Assembly (NCBI GenBank): GCA_023386515.1
Contig: JAEWJQ010000048.1
Location: 1 to 5,385, forward strand
Length of the DNA: 5,385 bases
From: Pseudomonadota bacterium
GTDB taxonomy: Bacteria > Pseudomonadota > Alphaproteobacteria > Sphingomonadales > Sphingomonadaceae
Reading direction: 5' to 3'
The stretch's first letter is position 1; every line of letters begins with the position of its first letter. The translations under genes and the position numbers were made by a program. Below the pieces are notes generated by a model. That model worked only from the letters and a program-made list of their open reading frames with translations. It had not been told where the DNA came from and did not search any database. This document shows positions 1-5,385 of the stretch, piece after piece.

Positions 1-75
1 GATGCCGGACATGCCGATGCCGCCGATGCCGACGAAATGAATCGGGCCGATGTCGGTATGGACGCCGCGGATCAT
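1..75 (-). CDS. murC: UDP-N-acetylmuramate--L-alanine ligase MurC, N-terminal 25 codons (cut by left edge)
   Basis: MurC is the cytoplasmic ATP-dependent ligase that adds L-alanine to UDP-MurNAc, the first amino acid of the peptidoglycan stem peptide. Only the first 25 residues are here, starting MIRGVHTDIGPIHFVGIGGI and continuing GMSGI to the window edge. The glycine-rich GIGGIGMSG stretch (about residues 16-24) is the nucleotide-binding fold entry typical of the MurC N-terminal domain. The ATG at 75 overlaps the murG stop by four bases (ATGA), which supports both the start and translational coupling to murG. The ATP-binding GTxGKT motif and the catalytic domains lie outside the window. MurC is the expected neighbour downstream of murG in dcw clusters. 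A Mpl-type ligase has a similar N-terminus but is unlikely in this position. Confidence 0.93.
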   Translation of the reverse strand, partial: MIRGVHTDIGPIHFVGIGGIGMSGI

Positions 76-1241
76 GCCCCCGCCCCCGCCAATACCGGCT
101 TCGTCTTGGCCGGCTTGCCGACCGGCAGGCGGGCGAGCGGCGCATCGAGGCTCTCGACCAGATCGGCGAGGTCGCCGACGGCATTCGGCCGCCCGACGCT
201 CTTCGCCCGCGCCGCCGCATTCTCCAGCGCGGCAGGGTCGAGGCCGAGCTTCTGCATCTGCTTGGCCAGTTCCTTGGCGGTAAACTCCGCCTGCGGGATC
301 GTCCGCGCGCCTCCCGCCCTCGTCATCTCGCGCGCATTGGCGGTCTGATGGTCGTCGGTCGCCGACGGCAGCGGCACCAGGATCGCCGGCCGGCCCGCCG
401 CGGTCAGCTCCGCGATCGTCGAGGCGCCGGCACGGCCGATCACCAGATGCGCCCAGGCGAGCTGTTCCGGCATGTCGGGCAGATAGGTGGCGAGCTCCGC
501 CGGGATCTGATGCTCGGCATATTTGGCGCGCACCGCGTCGATATCCTCGATCCGCGCCTGCTGCGTCACCTGCAGCCGGCGGCGGAAGGTGACGGGCAGC
601 ATCGCCAGGCCGTCGGGCACGACCTGGCTCAGCACGCTCGCGCCCTGGCTGCCGCCAGTGACGAGCACGCGGAAGATGCCGTCCTCTTCCAGCAGCGGAA
701 AAGGCTTGGCGCGCAGTGCCAGTACCGCCTCGCGCACCGGATTGCCGATCAGATGCACCTTGTCCGCCAGCTTCGCCGGCAGCCGCGCAGTGTCGGCATA
801 AGAGGTGGCGATCGCCCCCACCCGCCCCGCGACCACGCGGTTGACGCGACCCAGCACTGCATTCTGCTCGTGCACCGCGGTCGGGATCTTCTCCGCAAAC
901 GCCGCCAGCAGCGCCGGAAAGGCGGGATAGCCGCCGAAGCCGATCACCGCCGCCGGCTTGAAGGTCCGGTACAATTCGCGCGCCATCGCCCGGCCGCGCA
1001 GCATCTCGCGCACGGCACCGGGCCAGCCCAATGGCTTCTTCAGCTGGAAGCGGCCGGCGGGCAGGACATGCGTCTGGATGCCGTCGAACAGGCCGGGGAA
1101 GCGCACGCCGCGCGCATCGCTGACCTGCGCGACGCGGTGGCCACGCTTGGTCTGTTCCGCGGCCAGCGCCGCGGCGGGCACCATATGCCCCCCCGTACCA
1201 CCGGCGGCGAGGACGTAATGCTTGCTCAATTCGAACCCCAT
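72..1241 (-). CDS. murG: UDP-GlcNAc:undecaprenyl-PP-MurNAc-pentapeptide GlcNAc transferase MurG (lipid II synthase)
   Basis: MurG is a GT-B glycosyltransferase on the inner face of the membrane. It moves GlcNAc from UDP-GlcNAc to lipid I, giving lipid II. Numbering from the ATG (389 aa), the glycine-rich lipid I-side loop GGTGGH is at 14-19, followed by PAAALA. GFGGYPAFP is at 101-109, HEQN at 124-127, GNPVR at 166-170, and the second glycine loop TGGSQGA at 195-201. The UDP-GlcNAc-binding C-terminal half has GRAGASTIAEL at 269-279 and DDHQTANA at 296-303. The family is usually near 355-365 aa; the excess is mainly a Lys/Pro/Ala/Gly tail of about 18 residues (372-389). The gene overlaps ftsW upstream and murC downstream. 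The ATG at 1241 has GGTGAG directly against it with no spacer. A TTG at 1229 (residue 5) has GGGG 6 bases upstream, forms a 4-base TTGA overlap with the ftsW stop, and gives the more typical N-terminus MSKHYVLAAGG. The function is secure; the start is uncertain by four codons. Confidence 0.97.
   Translation of the reverse strand: MGFELSKHYVLAAGGTGGHMVPAAALAAEQTKRGHRVAQVSDARGVRFPGLFDGIQTHVLPAGRFQLKKPLGWPGAVREMLRGRAMARELYRTFKPAAVIGFGGYPAFPALLAAFAEKIPTAVHEQNAVLGRVNRVVAGRVGAIATSYADTARLPAKLADKVHLIGNPVREAVLALRAKPFPLLEEDGIFRVLVTGGSQGASVLSQVVPDGLAMLPVTFRRRLQVTQQARIEDIDAVRAKYAEHQIPAELATYLPDMPEQLAWAHLVIGRAGASTIAELTAAGRPAILVPLPSATDDHQTANAREMTRAGGARTIPQAEFTAKELAKQMQKLGLDPAALENAAARAKSVGRPNAVGDLADLVESLDAPLARLPVGKPAKTKPVLAGAGA
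76..90 (-). promoter_or_regulatory. Probable murC ribosome binding region (G-rich, inside murG 3' end)
   Basis: Upstream of the murC ATG the minus strand reads GGCGGGGGCGGGGGC. The GGGGG run at 83-87 sits 7 bases before the start, a suitable Shine-Dalgarno distance, while the second run at 77-81 is too close. No canonical AGGAGG is present. The same bases encode the Ala/Gly-rich C-terminus of MurG, so initiation probably depends on ribosomes finishing murG at the ATGA overlap. This is inference from position and base content. Confidence 0.35.
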
Positions 1242-2464
1242 CTCACCACATAGCGACTGCGCGTCAGGAACGGGTTGCGCCGCGTGAAGGCGAGCAACAG
1301 CCCCATGCCGATCGACAGCGCGATCATCGACGATCCGCCGTAGCTGATGAACGGCAGCGTCATCCCCTTGGACGGCGCCAGCCCCGTATTCACCGCCATC
1401 GACACCAGCGCCTGCGCGCCGAATTGCACCGCCAGCCCGCTCGCCGCAAGCAGCTTGAATTCGTCTTGCTCGTCGAGCAGCTTGACGAAGACGCGCACGA
1501 CGATCGCCAGGAACACGACGGCGATCACGGCACAGGCGATCAGCCCGAACTCCTCGCCGATCACCGAAAAGATATAATCGGTATGCGCTTCGGGCAGGCC
1601 GAATTTGGCAACGCCGCCGCCCGGCCCCGTGCCCGTCCAGCCGCCGGCGGTGATCGTCGCATGCGCGGCGTTGGTCTGGAAATGGTCGCCCGCCCCCTCG
1701 CCGTCGACGCCGGGGAACAGGAAGGCGTCGATGCGCGCGCGTGCCGTGCTGTAGAACATATAGGCCGCGCCCAGCCCGACCGGCACCATGGCGATGATCC
1801 CGCCGAGCACGCGCATCGGCGTCCCCGCGATCATCAGCAGCGCCATCCAGACCGAGCAGAAGATCACCGTCTGCCCGAAATCCGGCTGCAGCATCAGCAG
1901 GCCGGCGACCAATGCAGTCATCGCGCCGGTGATCACCACCGTCGGCAGCTCCTGATCCTTGACCTTCAGCGACAGCACCCAGGCGACGGCGACGATGAAC
2001 AGCGGCTTCAGGAACTCGGACGGCTGGAATTCGGCGATGCCGACGCCGATCCAGCGCCGCGCACCATTATGCACCGCGCCGATGAACGGCGTCACCGCGA
2101 GCAGAAAGGCGAACAGCGCAGCGCCGCCCAGCGCCAGCCGCCGCGCAGTGGCGACCGGCAGCATCGACACGCCGAACAGCACGGGCAGCGACAGGCCGAC
2201 CCACATCAGCTGCCGCCAGAAATAATAGAGGGGCGTAAATTTGTGGTGCTCGCCCGAATAGCGCACCGCCGTCGCCGGGCTCGCTGCCGCCACCGCCACC
2301 AGCCCGATTGCGATCAGGAACAGGGTGAGCAGCAGCAGCATCCGGTCGATGTCCCAGAACCAGGTGCCGAGCGGCGAGCGATCGCCGCGCCCGCCGCGCC
2401 GCTTGACCTTGGCGATCAGGCTGTCGCGTCCCGCACCGGGCACCGCATCCGTCCGTGTCGCCAT
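1226..2464 (-). CDS. ftsW: Septal peptidoglycan glycosyltransferase FtsW (SEDS family)
   Basis: FtsW is the multi-pass SEDS polymerase that, with the class B PBP FtsI, links lipid II into septal glycan strands during division. The 412-aa product matches the usual FtsW size. After a basic, probably cytoplasmic N-terminal segment (about 1-38, with KVKRRGGRGDR), hydrophobic stretches consistent with about ten membrane helices begin near residue 42 and run to about 394. Family motifs in order are NGARRWIG (133-140), QPSEFLK (147-153), QPDFGQT (193-199), LPEAHTDYIF (290-299) and PFISYGGSSM (371-380). Asp296 of the HTD motif corresponds, by my recall of the family, to the catalytic aspartate of SEDS proteins. 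The dcw position next to murD and murG favours FtsW over the paralogue RodA. The ATG at 2464 shares its A with the murD stop (TGATG). GGAGG lies at 2475-2479, 10 bases upstream, a slightly long but plausible spacing. Confidence 0.97.
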   Translation of the reverse strand: MATRTDAVPGAGRDSLIAKVKRRGGRGDRSPLGTWFWDIDRMLLLLTLFLIAIGLVAVAAASPATAVRYSGEHHKFTPLYYFWRQLMWVGLSLPVLFGVSMLPVATARRLALGGAALFAFLLAVTPFIGAVHNGARRWIGVGIAEFQPSEFLKPLFIVAVAWVLSLKVKDQELPTVVITGAMTALVAGLLMLQPDFGQTVIFCSVWMALLMIAGTPMRVLGGIIAMVPVGLGAAYMFYSTARARIDAFLFPGVDGEGAGDHFQTNAAHATITAGGWTGTGPGGGVAKFGLPEAHTDYIFSVIGEEFGLIACAVIAVVFLAIVVRVFVKLLDEQDEFKLLAASGLAVQFGAQALVSMAVNTGLAPSKGMTLPFISYGGSSMIALSIGMGLLLAFTRRNPFLTRSRYVVRWGSN

Positions 2465-3759
2465 CAGTCCAATGCCTCCACCGCCGCGCGGAATGCCCGC
2501 CCCCGATCCTCATAATCGCGGAATTGGTCGAAGCTAGCACAGGCCGGCGACAAGAGCACGGTCTCTCCCGGCCGGGCCGCCGTGGCGGCGTGGCGGACGG
2601 CGGTGGCGAGGTCGCCGGCGTGCTCGACGGCGGGAAGGCGCCCCTTCAATAGGTCGTGGAACAGCGGCCCCGCCTCGCCGCCCGTGTAGGCGGCGGCGCC
2701 GCGGCCGAAATACCGCGCGCAGGCGTCGCGGTCGTCGCCCTTGCGCTTGCCGCCGACGATCCAGTGGATGCGTTCGAACGCGCCGAGCGCCGGTGCGGTG
2801 CTTTCCGGATTGGTTGCCTTGCTGTCGTCGACGAAGGCGACGCCGTTGCGCGTGGCGACCGTTTCCATGCGATGCGGGAGGCTGCTGTAGGTTGCCAGTC
2901 CCTGCTCGATCGCCTCGGGCGCCAGACCCAGCGCCTTCGCCACGGCGATCGCGGCGAGCGCATTCTGCGCGTTGTGGGGCCCCTTCAGCGCCGGCCAGCG
3001 CGACTGGTCGAGGCATTGGCCGGCCGCGATCCTGGTCAGCCGGTCCGCCCGCGGTGCCAGCGTACCGGCGATCTGCACCGAGGCTGTGTCGCCGATGCCG
3101 ATCACGGCCTCATGCGCTGCCGATTGCATCGTGAACAGCCGCGCCTTCGACGCCGCATAGCCTTCGAACCCATCATAGCGATCGAGGTGGTCGGGCGTGA
3201 TGTTGAGCAGCACGGCCACGTCGCAATCGAGAGTCCGCGTCAGGTCGATCTGGTAGCTGGACAGCTCCAGCACATAGACCCCGCCCGCCGGCAACGGCTC
3301 CTGCTCCAGGATCGGCAGGCCGATGTTGCCGCCCATCAGCGTCGGCACGCCCGCAACCTTCAGGATATGGTGGACCAGCGCCGTCGTGGTCGACTTGCCG
3401 TTGGTGCCGGTGATGCCGACGACCTTGTGCGGCGGCAGCTCGGCGCGCGCCTGCGCGAACAATTCGATGTCGCCGATCACCGGCACGCCGGCCGCGCGGG
3501 CCTGCGCCACCAGCGGATGGGTGTTGAGCGGCACGCCGGGCGAGACGACCAGCCCCGCCGCGCCGGTCAGGTCGAGCAGCGCGGGATCGTGGACGATGAC
3601 GCCGTCGACCGCCGCCGCCCGCTCGCGCGCCATAGGATCGCTGTCCCAAGCGACGACATGCGCGCCCGCCGCGGCAAGCGCACGCACCGTCGCCATGCCG
3701 GAGCGCGCCAGCCCCAGCACGGCATAGCGCCGCCCCGCCCAGGCGTCGGCAACGATCAC
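2464..3759 (-). CDS. murD: UDP-N-acetylmuramoyl-L-alanine--D-glutamate ligase MurD (GTG start)
   Basis: MurD is the cytoplasmic ATP-dependent ligase that adds D-glutamate to UDP-MurNAc-L-Ala. From the GTG at 3759 the product is 431 aa, close to the 438 aa of E. coli MurD. The N-terminal nucleotide-binding fold has AVLGLARSG (13-21). The central ATPase domain has GTNGKST (118-124), ELSSYQ (165-170, with the conserved Glu at 165), NITPDHLDR (186-194), and Lys205 in YAASKARLF, the position of the carbamylated lysine. The C-terminal domain has GPHNAQN (260-266), LPHRME (294-299), DDSKATNP (311-318), GGKRKGD (336-342) and [11 protein letters not shown] (403-413). The GTG was chosen because it makes a 4-base GTGA overlap with the mraY stop and begins just before the first beta strand. 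The reading frame stays open for 106 codons further upstream, but that stretch lies inside mraY, is Arg-rich and has no MurD character. The next in-frame Met (residue 22) would delete part of the Rossmann fold. Confidence 0.97.
   Translation of the reverse strand: MIVADAWAGRRYAVLGLARSGMATVRALAAAGAHVVAWDSDPMARERAAAVDGVIVHDPALLDLTGAAGLVVSPGVPLNTHPLVAQARAAGVPVIGDIELFAQARAELPPHKVVGITGTNGKSTTTALVHHILKVAGVPTLMGGNIGLPILEQEPLPAGGVYVLELSSYQIDLTRTLDCDVAVLLNITPDHLDRYDGFEGYAASKARLFTMQSAAHEAVIGIGDTASVQIAGTLAPRADRLTRIAAGQCLDQSRWPALKGPHNAQNALAAIAVAKALGLAPEAIEQGLATYSSLPHRMETVATRNGVAFVDDSKATNPESTAPALGAFERIHWIVGGKRKGDDRDACARYFGRGAAAYTGGEAGPLFHDLLKGRLPAVEHAGDLATAVRHAATAARPGETVLLSPACASFDQFRDYEDRGRAFRAAVEALD
2475..2479 (-). 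promoter_or_regulatory. Shine-Dalgarno GGAGG for ftsW
   Basis: The minus strand reads GGAGG ten bases before the ftsW ATG, inside the last codons of murD. It is the closest match to the anti-Shine-Dalgarno complement at any junction in this window. It supports the ATG that overlaps the murD stop codon as the ftsW start. The spacing is slightly longer than optimal. Confidence 0.5.
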
Positions 3760-4826
3760 CGCAGCTTCAACGTCGACAGGCCGGCCAGGGCCAGCACCAG
3801 GCTGATGATCCAGAAGCGGATCACGACGGTCGGCTCGCTCCAGCCCAATTGTTCGAAATGATGGTGGATTGGCGCCATGCGGAACACGCGCTTGCCGGTT
3901 CGCTTGTAGAAGAACACCTGGATGATCACGCTCAGCGCCTCGACCACGAACAGGCCGCCGACGATGCCCAGCACGATCTCGTGATGCGCCACCACCGCGA
4001 TCGTGCCGAGCGCGCCGCCCAGCGCGAGGCTGCCGGTGTCGCCCATGAACACCGCGGCAGGCGGCGCGTTGAACCACAGGAAGGCGAGGCCGGCGCCGAT
4101 CACCGCGCCGCAGAAGATGGCGAGCTCGCCCGCCCCCGGCACGTGCGCGATGCCCAGATATTCGGCGAACTTCACGTTGCCGGCGAGATAGGTGATGATC
4201 GCGAAGGTGACGCTGGCGATGATCACCGGCATCGTCGCCAGCCCGTCCAGCCCGTCGGTCAGGTTCACCGCATTGCCGAAGGCGACGATCGTGAACGCCG
4301 CAAACACCGGGTAGAAATAGCCGAGGTCGAGGTACAGCCGGTTGGTGAACGGCAGGTACAGATGCGGCCCATTCTGGCCCATGATGATCCAGGCGGCGAT
4401 ACCGGCGATGGCGAATTCCAGCAGCAGCCGGGCGCGCCCGGACACGCCGGCGGTGCTCGCCTTACGCACCTTGTCATAGTCGTCGAGGAAACCGATCGCA
4501 CCGAAGCCGAGCGTCACGAACAGGCAGGCCCAGACGAACGGATTGGCGACGTCCATCCAGATCAGGATCGACAGCGCCATGCTGGTCAGGATCATCAGCC
4601 CGCCCATCGTCGGCGTGCCGCGCTTGGCGAGGTGCGTCTGCGGTCCGTCGGCGCGGATCGGCTGGCCCTTGCCCTGCCGCACGCGCAGCCAGCCGATGAA
4701 CCGCGGCCCGATGATCAGGCCGATGAACAGCGCGGTGGCGATCGCCGCCCCGGTCCGGAAGGACTGGTAGCGGATGAGGTTCAGCAGCCCGGAGAACCTC
4801 AGGTGCTCGGCGATCCAATACAGCAT
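3756..4826 (-). CDS. mraY: Phospho-N-acetylmuramoyl-pentapeptide-transferase MraY (lipid I synthase)
   Basis: MraY is the polytopic inner-membrane enzyme that transfers phospho-MurNAc-pentapeptide from UDP to undecaprenyl phosphate, making lipid I. The product from the ATG at 4826 is 356 aa (E. coli MraY is 360) and begins [13 protein letters not shown], the usual MraY opening. Motifs in order are KRGTPTMGG (68-76), the Asp pair in LDDYDK (114-119), [14 protein letters not shown] (184-197), and [14 protein letters not shown] (253-266) with the conserved Asp263. The signature PIHHHFE is at 319-325, near the C-terminus. Hydrophobic segments fit the ten-helix topology of the family. The frame can be extended seven codons to a TTG at 4847, but the ATG gives the standard N-terminus and lies one base after the murF stop (TGACATG). 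A G-rich stretch, GGGGGCGGA at 4837-4845, ends 10 bases upstream and may act as the ribosome binding site. The stop overlaps the murD GTG by four bases. Confidence 0.97.
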   Translation of the reverse strand: MLYWIAEHLRFSGLLNLIRYQSFRTGAAIATALFIGLIIGPRFIGWLRVRQGKGQPIRADGPQTHLAKRGTPTMGGLMILTSMALSILIWMDVANPFVWACLFVTLGFGAIGFLDDYDKVRKASTAGVSGRARLLLEFAIAGIAAWIIMGQNGPHLYLPFTNRLYLDLGYFYPVFAAFTIVAFGNAVNLTDGLDGLATMPVIIASVTFAIITYLAGNVKFAEYLGIAHVPGAGELAIFCGAVIGAGLAFLWFNAPPAAVFMGDTGSLALGGALGTIAVVAHHEIVLGIVGGLFVVEALSVIIQVFFYKRTGKRVFRMAPIHHHFEQLGWSEPTVVIRFWIISLVLALAGLSTLKLR

Positions 4827-4827
4827 G

Positions 4828-5385
4828 TCAGGTAGTTCCGCCCCCAAGGCCCGCGATCAGCCGCGACAGCCCCACCCCATTCGATCCTTTGACGAGTACC
4901 GCGTCGCCGGCACGGGCCAGGTCCCGAAGGCGGCCCAGGGCGGTCGCGGCGTCGGGCACATGGACGACATCGACGCGCCCCTCAAGGGCCTTGGCGAGCG
5001 GCGTCATCGCTTCGCCGACGAGCAGCGCCGTTTCGACGCGTGCTGCGACGATCGGCTCCGCCAGACCCGCATGATAGGCGTCGCTCTCGTCGCCCAGCTC
5101 GCGCATCTCGCCGAGCACGGCGAGGTGGCGCCCGGGCTCCTGCGCCAGCACCGCCAGCGTCGCGCGCATCGAGGCGGGATTGGCGTTGTAGCTTTCATCG
5201 ATGACCAGCATGTCGCCGCCCGCGGCCGGGGCCAGGAAACGCGCGCCGCGGCCGACGAGGCCGCCGAGTTCGGCGAGTGCGAGTCCGGCAAGGCCGAGGT
5301 CGGCACCGGCGGCGTCGCCCGCCGCCCGCCCCGCCAGCGCGGTCGCCACCCAGTGCAGCCCCGGCGGCGCCAGCGTGTAGGACCG
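4828..5385 (-). CDS. murF: UDP-N-acetylmuramoyl-tripeptide--D-alanyl-D-alanine ligase MurF, C-terminal part (cut by right edge)
   Basis: MurF joins the D-Ala-D-Ala dipeptide to UDP-MurNAc-tripeptide in the cytoplasm, completing the pentapeptide precursor used by MraY. The window holds the last 185 codons. The frame is open to the right edge, where it reads [12 protein letters not shown] before continuing, so the true start lies outside. Visible motifs, numbered from the edge, are PGLHW (8-12, the region that in Mur ligases follows the central domain), [11 protein letters not shown] (about 63-73), LGEMRELG (about 91-98) and [12 protein letters not shown] near the C-terminus. The SYNANP and LGEMxELG signatures are typical of the MurF C-terminal domain and distinguish it from MurE. 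A typical MurF is about 450 aa, so roughly 270 residues, including the ATP-binding GxxGKT motif, are missing. The stop is one base from the mraY ATG. Confidence 0.95.
   Translation of the reverse strand, partial: RSYTLAPPGLHWVATALAGRAAGDAAGADLGLAGLALAELGGLVGRGARFLAPAAGGDMLVIDESYNANPASMRATLAVLAQEPGRHLAVLGEMRELGDESDAYHAGLAEPIVAARVETALLVGEAMTPLAKALEGRVDVVHVPDAATALGRLRDLARAGDAVLVKGSNGVGLSRLIAGLGGGTT

Noticed and set aside
1..33. Repetitive GATGCCG-like pattern at the left end
   Set aside because: It is the reverse complement of the codons for the glycine-rich GIGGIGMSGI motif of MurC, so codon repetition explains it; it is not a repeat element.
348..1253. Long open frame on the + strand opposite murG (301 codons)
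   Set aside because: The translation is dominated by Arg, His, Gln and Asp with no recognisable domain. It mirrors the G/C-rich third positions of murG on the other strand, so it is a composition shadow.
2320..2345. Short GCAGCAGCAGCATC repeat on the + strand
   Set aside because: It encodes the leucine run at the start of the first FtsW membrane helix (MLLLLTLF) and needs no other explanation.
1424..2515. Long open frame on the + strand opposite ftsW (363 codons)
   Set aside because: It is very rich in Arg/His/Gln/Asp with no hydrophobic core or motif, and lies wholly opposite a clearly real FtsW and the end of murD. High-GC antisense frames of this kind are expected by chance.
2656..3861. 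401-codon open frame on the + strand opposite murD
   Set aside because: Despite its length it has Arg/His/Asp-rich shadow composition and no family motif, while the minus strand carries every MurD motif in order.
3760..4077. Upstream extension of the murD frame giving a 537-residue protein
   Set aside because: The extra 106 residues are Arg/Gly-rich, overlap mraY completely and have no similarity to MurD. The GTG at 3759 gives the normal family length.
3849..4835. 328-codon open frame on the + strand opposite mraY
   Set aside because: It is strongly His/Asp/Arg/Glu-rich, the typical antisense image of a membrane protein gene in GC-rich DNA. There is no plausible independent start context.
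4827..4847. TTG start adding seven residues to MraY
   Set aside because: The ATG at 4826 gives the standard MLYWIAEHL opening of MraY and sits one base from the murF stop. The extension would run into murF.

Overview
The window is a gapless stretch of a bacterial dcw (division and cell wall) cluster. Every gene is on the minus strand, so transcription runs from the right edge to the left. In order of transcription they are murF (3' part only), mraY, murD, ftsW, murG and murC (first 25 codons only). Each call rests on family motifs that can be read in the translation.

The DNA is GC-rich and third codon positions are strongly G/C. Gene order and protein character (for example MurG beginning SKHYVLAAGGTGGHM, MurC beginning MIRGVHTDIGPIHFVGIGGI, MurF carrying PGLHW) suggest an alphaproteobacterium, most likely of the Sphingomonadales. 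That assignment is from recall of related proteins, not from a search.

Layout on the + strand coordinates: 1-75 murC start; 72-1241 murG; 1226-2464 ftsW; 2464-3759 murD; 3756-4826 mraY; 4828-5385 murF end. Every junction overlaps or is separated by a single base: murF/mraY by 1 nt (TGACATG), mraY/murD by a 4-nt GTGA overlap, murD/ftsW by a 1-nt TGATG overlap, ftsW/murG by a 16-nt or 4-nt overlap depending on the murG start, and murG/murC by a 4-nt ATGA overlap. There is no room for internal intergenic promoters or terminators, and I saw none. The genes look like one translationally coupled operon segment whose promoter lies to the right of the window.

The products act in sequence in peptidoglycan synthesis. 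MurC and MurD add the first two amino acids to UDP-MurNAc, and MurF adds D-Ala-D-Ala, all in the cytoplasm. MraY moves the finished phospho-MurNAc-pentapeptide to undecaprenyl phosphate, MurG adds GlcNAc to make lipid II, and FtsW polymerises lipid II at the septum. All six proteins keep the key residues I could check, so this is an ordinary, intact housekeeping region. I found no mobile element, CRISPR array, RNA gene or convincing undescribed system. The points worth a second look are start-site choices, overlap architecture and two small terminal extensions.
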